Assembly: GCA_947624945.1 (NCBI GenBank)
Contig: CANQMJ010000147.1
Coordinates: 1 to 5,580, forward strand
Reading direction: 5' to 3'
Source of the DNA: an uncultured Clostridia bacterium
GTDB lineage: Bacteria; Bacillota; Clostridia; Oscillospirales; CAG-272
Length of the DNA: 5,580 bases
Positions 1 through 5,362 of this stretch are shown one piece after another; position 1 is the stretch's first letter; each line of letters opens with the position of its first letter. Position numbers and translations under genes: made by a program. The notes under the pieces are model-generated. The model was not told where the DNA came from. It did no database searches and saw only the letters and a program-made list of their open reading frames with translations.

Positions 1-89
1 CGGAAATGCTGCCCGAAAACGAGCGGCTCACCGTGAACGGCGAGGTCTTCATCCACTGGTACGACTGCATATCGGACTACATCCTCTGA
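1..89 (+). CDS. C-terminal end of an unidentified protein (partial)
   Basis: An open frame enters the window from the left and ends at TGA 87-89. Read from base 3 it gives 28 codons, ending in VFIHWYDCISDYIL. I do not recognise the family from this fragment: it is acidic and aromatic-rich at the end and shows no clear motif. The codon use (CTC, ATC, GAG, AAC) matches the rest of the window. The frame stops about 26 bases before the rubrerythrin -35 element, and no good terminator lies between them; only a 5 bp ACGCG/CGCGT pair spans 89-110. That it is coding is inferred from the clean frame and composition over a short stretch. Confidence 0.5.
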   Translation, partial: EMLPENERLTVNGEVFIHWYDCISDYIL

Positions 90-114
90 CGCGTGAAATT
101 TTGTCCGCGTTGTG

Positions 115-143
115 TTGACACCGCGCTCGAAACGTGGTAAAAT
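115..143 (+). promoter_or_regulatory. Sigma-A promoter of the rubrerythrin gene
   Basis: A perfect -35 TTGACA (115-120) is followed by a 17-base spacer and a -10 TAAAAT (138-143). TGG before the -10 forms an extended -10 element. Transcription should start near 149-150, giving a leader of about 54 bases. This near-consensus promoter suggests strong expression. No PerR-type box is visible. Confidence 0.85.
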
Positions 144-147
144 CAAC

Positions 148-175
148 TTGATCGGTACGAAAACGGTACCGTCAA
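148..175 (+). promoter_or_regulatory. Stem-loop at the 5' end of the rubrerythrin mRNA, or an operator
   Basis: CGGTAC (153-158) pairs with GTACCG (166-171) around a 7-base loop, gaaaacg. The outer arms TTGA (148-151) and TCAA (172-175) extend the pairing to 10 bp with one bulged T at 152. The structure begins at the predicted transcription start and ends 14 bases before the ribosome binding site. It could be a 5' stabilising hairpin in the RNA, or a DNA operator just downstream of the start site. The sequence does not decide between these. Confidence 0.5.
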
Positions 176-203
176 CGATAAAACATAACGGAGGAAGTTT
201 GAT

Positions 204-758
204 ATGAAAAAGTGGAGATGCACCGTTTGCGGCGAGATCGTTGAGTCCGACGTAAGACCGGACAAGTGCCCGCTGTGCAAGGCTCCCGGCGAGAAGTTCG
301 TCGAGGTAGTCGAGGACGAGATGACATGGGCTGCCGAGCATGAGGTCGGCGTCGGCAAGAAGCCGGAAGTCCCGGAGGAGATAATCGAAGGTCTGCGCGC
401 CAACTTCAACGGCGAATGCACCGAGGTCGGCATGTACCTGGCTATGGCGAGAGTCGCTCACAGAGAGGGATATCCCGAGATCGGTCTTTACTGGGAAAAG
501 GCGGCATACGAGGAAGCGGAGCACGCGGCTAAGTTCGCGGAGCTTCTCGGCGAGGTCGTGACCGACTCGACGAAGAAGAACCTCGAGATGAGAGTCGAGG
601 CGGAGAACGGCGCGACTGCGGGGAAGTTCGAGCTTGCGAAGAAGGCAAAGCAGCTCAATCTCGACGCCATCCACGACACCGTGCATGAAATGGCTCGCGA
701 CGAGGCCCGTCACGGCAAGGCGTTCGCAGGACTGCTCAAGAGATACTTCGGCGAATGA
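204..758 (+). CDS. rbr: Reverse-type rubrerythrin (N-terminal rubredoxin domain plus diiron domain)
   Basis: This is a cytoplasmic non-haem iron peroxidase of 184 residues that reduces hydrogen peroxide to water in anaerobes. The rubredoxin-like iron site comes first: C6-x2-C9 and C22-x2-C25. A ferritin-like four-helix domain follows from about residue 55, with diiron-ligand motifs at E71/E74 (GECTEVGMYL), E104-x2-H107 (EAEH), an acidic position near E132/E134, and E167-x2-H170 (EARH). Classical rubrerythrins carry the rubredoxin domain at the C-terminus. The N-terminal order seen here is that of the clostridial reverse rubrerythrins, which in characterised members receive electrons from NADH through a rubredoxin reductase and rubredoxin. 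ATG 204 follows GGAGGA (190-195) by 8 bases. Ile codons are mostly ATC (4 of 5), unlike the ATA-rich genes downstream, which fits high expression. It appears to be a single-gene unit with its own promoter and terminator. No reductase gene is in view. Confidence 0.93.
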   Translation: MKKWRCTVCGEIVESDVRPDKCPLCKAPGEKFVEVVEDEMTWAAEHEVGVGKKPEVPEEIIEGLRANFNGECTEVGMYLAMARVAHREGYPEIGLYWEKAAYEEAEHAAKFAELLGEVVTDSTKKNLEMRVEAENGATAGKFELAKKAKQLNLDAIHDTVHEMARDEARHGKAFAGLLKRYFGE

Positions 759-780
759 TCGCAAAACAAAAAGACATAGC

Positions 781-808
781 AAAACGGGCGCCGAAAGGCG
801 CCCGTTTT
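781..808. terminator. Two-way intrinsic terminator between convergent genes
   Basis: A perfect 12 bp stem (AAAACGGGCGCC with GGCGCCCGTTTT) closes on a GAAA tetraloop (793-796). The A/T ends of the stem give four U residues at the 3' side on either strand. It lies between the stop of rubrerythrin (758) and the stop of the minus-strand permease (831), so it can end both transcripts. A second small hairpin, CTCC-gtgc-GGAG (811-822), lies next to it on the permease side. Confidence 0.92.
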
Positions 809-830
809 CGCTCCGTGCGGAGCGTTTAAG

Positions 831-2264
831 TCACATCGTGATGGTCGCGAATCTGAGCGCGAACAGCGCGGCGATGACGGTTACTGGGATGTCGGACTTC
901 TTATATTTGCCGGTGCAGAGCGTGATGATGACATACGCTATCGCGCCGATGCCGATGCCGTTCGATATCGAATACGTGAGCGGCATCATGACGAGCGCGA
1001 GGAACGCGGGAACTGCGCTGCGCATGTCGCTCATATCGACGCTTGCAAAGCCCTTGAGCATCAGGACGCCGACGTAGATGAGCGCCGGAGCCGTCGCGCA
1101 CGACGGAACTATCGACGCTATCGGGCTGAGGAAGAGGCAGCATGCGAAGCAGAACGCGGTGACGACGGATGTAAGACCCGTGCGTCCGCCGGCTGCGACG
1201 CCGGACGCGGACTCGACGAACGTCGTGCATGTGGAGGTGCCGAGAACTGCGCCGGAGACGGTGCCGATGGAGTCGCACATCATGCATTCGTTGACGCTGA
1301 TCGGGTCGCCGTTCTCATCGAGCATATTCGCGGCGGAAGCCGTGCCGTAAAGTGTGCCTATCGTATCGAACATGTCGACGAGGCAGAACGTGACGACGAG
1401 CATGATGGCGGAGAATATGGCACCGATATCTGAACCGGAGAACGCGTCCTTCCATGCCTGCGCGTGGAATACGCCCGTGATTCCTATCTCGCCGAAGTCG
1501 CGGAACGACTGACCTATCTGCTCAAAATTGTAGTTCGGAACGCTCCATGTGCAGAGGTAGTAAAGAATGGTGACGGAAAAGATGCTGAGTATGACGGAGC
1601 CCTTTACCTTGAATTTCTCAAGTACGGCGATGATTATGAGTCCGAGCAGCGCAAGAAGTGCGGGGAGCGCGAGCTCGGCGAACTGACCGTTGTCGAGCGC
1701 GCCGTTGATGTCGACGAACTGTAAGAAAGTGAACTGGTTATCCTGGAGAATGCCTGCGTTTTTGAAGCCGATGAATGCGATGAAAAGACCGATGCCCGCG
1801 GGTATCGCCTTTTTAAGACATTCGGGCAGCGCCTTGGCGATCTTCGAGCGCAGTCCCGATACGGACAGTATCAGGAACACAAGACCGGAAACAAGGATGA
1901 TGACGAGTCCCGACTGATATCCGCGGATAATTCCGTCACCCGAGTCGCCGTTAATGATATGCGGCAGGATGAACGACACGAAGAAGAAGGAGTTGAGTCC
2001 CATTCCGCACGCCTGAGCGAACGGCATCCTCGCGTAAAGCGCCATCAGCAGCGTGCCGACTACGGCGACGAGTATCGAGGCGACGTAAACGGCGTTCCAT
2101 ATCTGCTGGAACGCGGGGTCTGCGCCTTCCACGTTGTTGAAGCTCACGATCTGGTTCGGGTTCGTGACGACTATGTACGCCATCGCGAAGAAAGTCGTGA
2201 GTCCTGCGATTATTTCGGTGCCGACATTTGAGCCGCGCTCCGAGATCTTGAAAAACTTGTCCAC
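831..2264 (-). CDS. NCS2/AzgA-type purine base permease (guanine/hypoxanthine/adenine)
   Basis: This polytopic inner-membrane transporter of 477 residues probably imports purine bases with protons, for salvage. Visible family signs, numbered from the GTG start, are the N-terminal region with GLTTFFAMAYIVVTNP (22-37), the GMGLNSFF segment (87-94), AIPAGIGLFIAFIGF (153-167), FDTIGTLYG (299-307) and TSTCTTFVESASGVAAGGRT (343-362). The last two are the substrate-site helix and the most conserved stretch of the PbuG/PbuO/AzgA group. Length is normal for the group, with about 12-14 membrane segments. The longest frame begins at ATG 2288, but that codon has no ribosome binding site. GTG 2264 lies 7 bases after AAAGGAG and gives the usual MDKFFKI-type start, so I chose it. 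It is convergent with rubrerythrin and divergent from the macro-domain gene. The exact base transported cannot be read from sequence. Confidence 0.92.
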   Translation of the reverse strand: MDKFFKISERGSNVGTEIIAGLTTFFAMAYIVVTNPNQIVSFNNVEGADPAFQQIWNAVYVASILVAVVGTLLMALYARMPFAQACGMGLNSFFFVSFILPHIINGDSGDGIIRGYQSGLVIILVSGLVFLILSVSGLRSKIAKALPECLKKAIPAGIGLFIAFIGFKNAGILQDNQFTFLQFVDINGALDNGQFAELALPALLALLGLIIIAVLEKFKVKGSVILSIFSVTILYYLCTWSVPNYNFEQIGQSFRDFGEIGITGVFHAQAWKDAFSGSDIGAIFSAIMLVVTFCLVDMFDTIGTLYGTASAANMLDENGDPISVNECMMCDSIGTVSGAVLGTSTCTTFVESASGVAAGGRTGLTSVVTAFCFACCLFLSPIASIVPSCATAPALIYVGVLMLKGFASVDMSDMRSAVPAFLALVMMPLTYSISNGIGIGAIAYVIITLCTGKYKKSDIPVTVIAALFALRFATITM

Positions 2265-2271
2265 AGCTTTT

Positions 2272-2278
2272 CTCCTTT
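2272..2278 (-). promoter_or_regulatory. Ribosome binding site that sets the permease start at GTG 2264
   Basis: On the minus strand AAAGGAG lies 7 bases before GTG 2264-2262. It falls inside the 8-codon extension that would be read from ATG 2288, so that extension (MRRQRRKA) is probably not translated. No comparable purine-rich site precedes the ATG. Confidence 0.8.
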
Positions 2279-2311
2279 GTCTCCGCATTAAGCGGATTAT
2301 TTTACGCGAAT

Positions 2312-2340
2312 ATTATACATTATTTGTGAAAAAAAAGCAA
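2312..2340 (-). promoter_or_regulatory. Promoter of the permease gene
   Basis: Read on the minus strand there is a perfect -10 TATAAT (2317-2312) and, after a 17-base spacer, a weak -35 TTGCTT (2340-2335). The start site would be near 2305. The leader to GTG 2264 is then about 41 bases, too short for a purine riboswitch. The -35 overlaps an inverted repeat, so control by a DNA-binding protein is more likely. Confidence 0.7.
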
Positions 2341-2361
2341 TAATAAATCTGCGATTATTGC
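2337..2361. promoter_or_regulatory. Perfect 8+8 bp inverted repeat over the permease -35 (putative operator)
   Basis: GCAATAAT (2337-2344) and ATTATTGC (2354-2361) are exact reverse complements separated by 9 bases, giving half-site centres 17 bases apart. The left arm covers most of the -35 hexamer of the permease promoter, where a bound dimer would block RNA polymerase. The half-site is not the Bacillus PurR box as I know it. The regulator is unknown. Confidence 0.45.
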
Positions 2362-2370
2362 GGGGTATTT

Positions 2371-2387
2371 GTCAAAAGCAGTCAAAA
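2371..2387 (+). repeat. Two GTCAAAA direct repeats exactly 10 bp apart, upstream of the macro-gene promoter
   Basis: GTCAAAA occurs at 2371-2377 and again at 2381-2387. They lie about 67 and 57 bases upstream of the predicted start site of the macro-domain gene. A 10 bp period puts both copies on the same DNA face, as in tandem activator sites or curved A-tract DNA. Function is inferred from placement only. Confidence 0.35.
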
Positions 2388-2402
2388 AGAGAGTGCGCGG
2401 GA

Positions 2403-2431
2403 TTGAATTTTCTCACGCAACGCTGTATAAT
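2403..2431 (+). promoter_or_regulatory. Promoter of the macro-domain/YitT genes
   Basis: TTGAAT (2403-2408), a 17-base spacer and a perfect TATAAT (2426-2431) put the start site near 2438 and give a leader of about 38 bases. This promoter is divergent from the permease promoter. The two start sites are about 130 bases apart, so one regulator between them could act on both. Confidence 0.8.
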
Positions 2432-2475
2432 CTGTTTATACGAAGCCTTAACGAAGCGCACGGGGGAAAAACGCT

Positions 2476-3543
2476 ATGCCGATACAGATAGTCAGAGCCG
2501 ATATAACCAAAATGAAGGTCGACGCGATAGTCAACGCCGCGAACGAGACGCTGCTCGGCGGAGGCGGCGTCGACGGCGCGATACATAATGCGGCGGGGCC
2601 GCGCCTGCTCGAAGAATGCAGAAAACTCGGCGGATGCAGGACGGGCGAGGCGAAGATAACGAAAGGTTACAAGCTGCCGTGCAGATACGTGATACACACA
2701 GTCGGTCCCGTTTGGCAAGGCGGGGGACACGGCGAGCGCGAGCTGCTCGAATCGTGCTATAAAAGCTCGCTTATGCTCGCGGTGAAGTACAGGTGTAAAA
2801 CAGTCGCGTTCCCGCTCATATCGTCGGGCGTCTACGGCTACCCGAAGGACCGCGCGCTTCGCGTCGCGATAGACACGATAAGCGCGTTTCTGCTTGATAT
2901 CGACGAGATGACGGTCTACGTCGTGATATTTGACAAAGCGTCGTACACGATAGGCGAGAAGCTGTTCTCGGACATCAAATCGTACATAGACGACCGCTAT
3001 GCGGACGAGCACTACGATGCGTCGAGCGTGCGCATGCGTCAGTATGAGGTCATGCGCGACGGTCGGTTCAACGTCGAAAACATCAATGCCAAGCGCGATA
3101 AAAAGGCGGACACGCAGAGCTTTGCCGATCCGATGCCGACTATGGCGGCACAGAGCGTACCGCTCGCAAAACCGCTTTCGCTCGACGAGGCGGTGAAGCA
3201 GCTCGACGAGAGCTTTTCCGAAATGCTCCTGCGCAAGATAGACGAGCGCGGCATGACGGACGCGCAGTGCTACAAGAAGGCGAACATCGACCGCAAGCTG
3301 TTTTCAAAGATACGCAGCGACAAGCATTACAGACCGTCGAAGACGACGGCGATCGCGTTCGCAATAGCGCTCGAGCTGCCGCTCGACGAGACGCGCGACA
3401 TGTTGATGAAGGCGGGGTATGCGCTTTCACATTCGAGCAAGTTCGACATCATAATCGAGTATTTCATCGAACGCGGAAATTACAATATATTCGAGATAAA
3501 CGAGGCGCTGTTCGCGTTCGACCAGAGTCTGCTCGGCGCATAA
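2476..3543 (+). CDS. Macro-domain protein (ADP-ribose binding/hydrolase type) with a C-terminal helix-turn-helix-like region
   Basis: The protein has 355 residues. Residues 1-170 form a MacroD/YmdB-type macro domain, which binds ADP-ribose and in characterised relatives removes it from proteins or from O-acetyl-ADP-ribose. Visible motifs are VRADIT with D9, NAAN (20-23), GGGGVDGAIHNAAG (28-41) and PLISSGVYGYP (113-123). N23 and D33 match the catalytic Asn/Asp pair of YmdB with the same 10-residue spacing, so hydrolase activity is plausible. A polar linker (about 172-235) leads to a second conserved region (236-355). This region carries a helix-turn-helix-like segment (about 262-285), a helical part with ELPLDETRDMLMKAGYALS, and FEINEALFAFDQSLLG at the end. 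I know this C-terminal type from other Clostridia, but its binding partner (DNA or protein) is unknown. The start has a weak GGGGGA site (2462-2467). Automated pipelines often label such genes 'RNase III inhibitor', which is not supported here. It is first in a cluster with YitT and VWA genes. Confidence 0.9.
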   Translation: MPIQIVRADITKMKVDAIVNAANETLLGGGGVDGAIHNAAGPRLLEECRKLGGCRTGEAKITKGYKLPCRYVIHTVGPVWQGGGHGERELLESCYKSSLMLAVKYRCKTVAFPLISSGVYGYPKDRALRVAIDTISAFLLDIDEMTVYVVIFDKASYTIGEKLFSDIKSYIDDRYADEHYDASSVRMRQYEVMRDGRFNVENINAKRDKKADTQSFADPMPTMAAQSVPLAKPLSLDEAVKQLDESFSEMLLRKIDERGMTDAQCYKKANIDRKLFSKIRSDKHYRPSKTTAIAFAIALELPLDETRDMLMKAGYALSHSSKFDIIIEYFIERGNYNIFEINEALFAFDQSLLGA

Positions 3544-3579
3544 ACCGCATATCATTGATACAGGGGGGACGATAAACAG

Positions 3580-4482
3580 ATGAAGCGTAAAGACGACAAA
3601 AAGATACCGATACTGAAGAAGCTGAACGAGCTGCGGCCGGTCAACTTTTTGCTCCTGACTGCCGCGGGCGTTGTAAACGCCTTCGGCGTGACGATGTTTT
3701 TGTTTCCCGTTAAGCTTTACGACAGCGGCATATCGGGACTTTCGATGATGCTCGATCAGGTGACGCCGTCCGCGTTCACGCTTTCGCTGTTCCTTTTGCT
3801 TCTCGACTTTCCTATATTTTTATTCGGACTGAAAAAACAGGGAATGTCGTTCACCGTATATTCGATGTTTGCGGTCGCCGTGTATTCGCTGTCGTCGTTT
3901 CTGATAATGAATGTGCTGCCGATAGACCTCGAATTCGTCTCACCGCTCGCGGGGTCTGACCTTTTGCTGTGCGCCGTGTTCGGCGGCGTTATATCGGGCG
4001 TCGGTAGCGGACTCACGATACGGTTCGGCGGCGCCATCGACGGGCTTGACGTGCTCTCCGTCATCTTCGCAAAGAAGATAGGCATTTCTATCGGCACGTT
4101 CGTGATGATATTCAACACGCTTTTATACATAGTCTGCGGCATAGTCATAAACAGCTGGATTTTGCCGCTCTATTCTATCGTCACGTATTTTATCGGGTCG
4201 CAGACCGTCGATTTTATCGTCGAGGGGTTTGATCGGGCGATGTGCGCGATGATCGTGACGACTAAAGCTGACGCGATATCGGCGGCGCTGTCGGAGGTGT
4301 TCAAGTCGGGCGGTACGATAGTCAAGGCGACGGGCGGCTACTCGAAGGATGAAAAGCAGATAATATATTTCATAGTCAACCACTTTCAGATAAACAAACT
4401 TAAAAGGATAGTCACCGATATTGATGAGGGTGCGTTCATCTCGCTGCAAAACGTCGCCGATATCGTCAAAAAGCCGAGCTGA
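3580..4482 (+). CDS. YitT-family membrane protein with C-terminal DUF2179 domain
   Basis: The protein has 300 residues, the usual length for this family. After a basic N-terminus (MKRKDDKK) there are about five or six membrane segments, near residues 21-43, 66-84, 91-113, 127-146, 172-190 and 193-208. The conserved loop FGGAIDGLDVLS (149-160) corresponds to the GG-T-G-D signature of the family. A soluble DUF2179 domain follows (about 218-297), with TTKADAISAALSEVF and GTIVKATGGYS. Proteins of this family lie in the cytoplasmic membrane. Their substrate is not established, and DUF2179 is thought to be a small sensory or ligand-binding domain. The start lies 36 bases after the macro gene, behind a G-rich site (GGGGGG, 3563-3568; 11 bases to ATG), so the two genes are probably co-transcribed. 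The end of the frame (AAAAAGCCGAGCTGATTTTTT, 4468-4488) could form only a weak, bulged terminator. Confidence 0.9.
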   Translation: MKRKDDKKIPILKKLNELRPVNFLLLTAAGVVNAFGVTMFLFPVKLYDSGISGLSMMLDQVTPSAFTLSLFLLLLDFPIFLFGLKKQGMSFTVYSMFAVAVYSLSSFLIMNVLPIDLEFVSPLAGSDLLLCAVFGGVISGVGSGLTIRFGGAIDGLDVLSVIFAKKIGISIGTFVMIFNTLLYIVCGIVINSWILPLYSIVTYFIGSQTVDFIVEGFDRAMCAMIVTTKADAISAALSEVFKSGGTIVKATGGYSKDEKQIIYFIVNHFQINKLKRIVTDIDEGAFISLQNVADIVKKPS

Positions 4483-4505
4483 TTTTTTATCGCGGACGCG
4501 TATTT

Positions 4506-4522
4506 GTCGCTTCAAAAGCGAC
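4506..4522. promoter_or_regulatory. 7+7 bp inverted repeat upstream of the VWA gene -10 (putative activator site)
   Basis: GTCGCTT (4506-4512) and AAGCGAC (4516-4522) are exact reverse complements around CAA. The centre, 4514, is about 42 bases before the start site predicted from the TATAAT at 4544-4549. That is the usual place for an activator touching the polymerase. It is not followed by a T-run, so it is unlikely to be a terminator of the YitT gene. Confidence 0.4.
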
Positions 4523-4543
4523 CATCGGGACGTGATGCCGCCG

Positions 4544-4549
4544 TATAAT
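4544..4549 (+). promoter_or_regulatory. -10 element of a likely promoter for the VWA gene
   Basis: There is a perfect TATAAT in an otherwise GC-rich 135-base gap. At 16-18 base spacing the -35 candidates (ccatcg, accatc, gaccat) do not resemble TTGACA. A start site near 4556 would give a leader of about 62 bases. The good -10 with no -35 suggests activator dependence. The gene may also be read from the upstream promoter. Confidence 0.55.
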
Positions 4550-4551
4550 AT

Positions 4552-4586
4552 GGCTGTAAGGTCAAGGTGACGGGAACACCTCAGCC
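4552..4586 (+). other. Possible stem-loop in the VWA gene leader
   Basis: GGCTG (4552-4556) and AGGT (4559-4562) can pair with ACCT (4578-4581) and CAGCC (4582-4586), with a two-base bulge. A competing pair, AGGTG (4565-4569) with CACCT (4577-4581), would form a smaller hairpin. The full stem can form only on transcripts entering from upstream, because the predicted local start site lies at its 5' edge. I match it to no known riboswitch class. Confidence 0.25.
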
Positions 4587-4617
4587 TGAAAGTTAAATTT
4601 TACGGAGGAACAACAAA

Positions 4618-5271
4618 ATGAAAAAAGGACTCACGGAACTCGTATTCATACTCGACCGCAGCGGGTCGATGAGCGGACTCGAAGAAGACACGATAGGCGG
4701 CTTCAACTCGATGATAGAGAAGCAGAAGCGCGCGGACGGCGAGGCGCTCGTCTCGACGGTACTGTTCGACAACGAGAGAATAGTGCTTCATGACCGCGTC
4801 GATGTGCGCGACGTCGAACCTATGACGGAGCGCGACTACACGCCGCGCGGAAGCACGGCGCTGATAGACGCGATAGGCTGCTCGATACATCACATCGGCA
4901 ACATACACAAGTACGCGCGAAAGGAGGACGTGCCGGAGCACACGATGTTCGTCATAACGACGGACGGCATGGAGAACTCGAGCCACATCTATTCGAGCGA
5001 TGAAGTCAAGAAAATGGTGGAGCGTCAAAAGGAAAAGTACGGCTGGGAGTTTTTGTTCATCGGCGCGAATATCGACGCTGTCAACACGGCGAAGAATGTC
5101 GGCATAAGCGCCGACAGGGCAGTTAACTACCACGCCGACAGCCTCGGGACGACGGTCGTGTTCGACGCGGTGGCACAGACGGCGTGCAATATACGCGCAA
5201 ACAAAGCCGTGACTGCGTCATGGAGCGACAGTATAAACAAAGACTACAACGGAAGAAAAAGCAAAAGATAA
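4618..5271 (+). CDS. Soluble von Willebrand factor A (VWA) domain protein with intact MIDAS
   Basis: The protein has 217 residues, nearly all one VWA fold. The metal-ion-dependent adhesion site is complete: D13-x-S15-x-S17 in ILDRSGSMSG, T80 in PRGSTALIDAIG, and D116 in VITTDGMENSS. A conserved back half follows (YGWEFLFIGANIDAV, 141-155; GISADRAVNYH, 162-172) with a short basic tail. No signal peptide, membrane segment or anchor is seen, so it should act in the cytoplasm as a metal-dependent protein-binding module. I recognise this as a compact family common in Clostridia, but its partner is unknown. ATG 4618 lies 8 bases after GGAGGA (4604-4609), a stronger site than those of the two genes before it. 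Ile codons are mainly ATA (12 of 16). It lies 135 bases after the YitT gene on the same strand and ends before a strong terminator at 5363. Confidence 0.9.
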   Translation: MKKGLTELVFILDRSGSMSGLEEDTIGGFNSMIEKQKRADGEALVSTVLFDNERIVLHDRVDVRDVEPMTERDYTPRGSTALIDAIGCSIHHIGNIHKYARKEDVPEHTMFVITTDGMENSSHIYSSDEVKKMVERQKEKYGWEFLFIGANIDAVNTAKNVGISADRAVNYHADSLGTTVVFDAVAQTACNIRANKAVTASWSDSINKDYNGRKSKR

Positions 5272-5302
5272 AACGATTCGAAAAAAGGACGGCTTTAGCA
5301 TG

Positions 5303-5326
5303 TGTCCGTAAGAAAGTTTTGAGACA
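5303..5326. repeat. Dyad resembling a serine-resolvase binding subsite
   Basis: The left arm TGTCCGTAA (5303-5311) and the right arm TTTGAGACA (5318-5326, reverse complement TGTCTCAAA) both fit TGTCYNNAA, separated by 6 bases, for 24 bases overall. The gamma-delta/Tn3 resolvase half-site is TGTCYNNTA, with subsites of roughly 25-34 bases, so each arm is one base away from it. It lies about 165 bases upstream of the serine recombinase gene, a usual place for a res site. No second full subsite was found. Confidence 0.35.
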
Positions 5327-5342
5327 TTATTTGATTACGGCA

Positions 5343-5355
5343 CCTGTCAGACAGG
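5343..5355. repeat. 13-base perfect palindrome CCTGTC-A-GACAGG
   Basis: Six-base arms flank a single A. The inner TGTC/GACA bases repeat those of the neighbouring 5303-5326 dyad. It could be a binding site for the downstream recombinase or another regulator, but it is too short to fit a standard resolvase subsite. It lies eight bases before the terminator stem. Confidence 0.35.
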
Positions 5356-5362
5356 ATTGGTA

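Noticed and set aside
634..1077. 147-codon + strand frame across the end of rubrerythrin and the permease
   Set aside because: It runs through the strong terminator at 781-808 and overlaps two well-identified genes. It has no ribosome binding site of note.
2265..2311. Purine riboswitch in the permease leader
   Set aside because: The predicted leader is only about 41 bases, and the three-helix junction of a purine aptamer is not visible there or further upstream.
2413..3012. 199-codon minus-strand frame opposite the macro domain
   Set aside because: The + strand frame carries all macro-domain motifs. The antisense product is biased in composition and covers the macro gene promoter.
2476..3543. 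DarG-like antitoxin of a DarTG toxin-antitoxin pair
   Set aside because: DarG also joins a macro domain to a winged-helix tail, but this macro domain is of MacroD/YmdB type, the tail differs, and no DarT-like gene is next to it.
4468..4488. Intrinsic terminator at the end of the YitT gene
   Set aside because: The stem is only AGC/GCT plus A-U pairs beyond a two-base bulge. It is too weak to call, though partial termination is possible.
4556..4600. Riboswitch of the guanidine-II (mini-ykkC) type before the VWA gene
   Set aside because: There is an ACGG in a loop closed by AGGTG/CACCT, but the loop has seven bases instead of four and a second matching hairpin is missing.
4600..5133. 177-codon open frame on the minus strand opposite the VWA gene
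   Set aside because: It lies over a clear VWA coding frame with all MIDAS motifs. Its product is Arg/His/Val-rich with no recognisable domain, and such long antisense frames are common in GC-rich genes.
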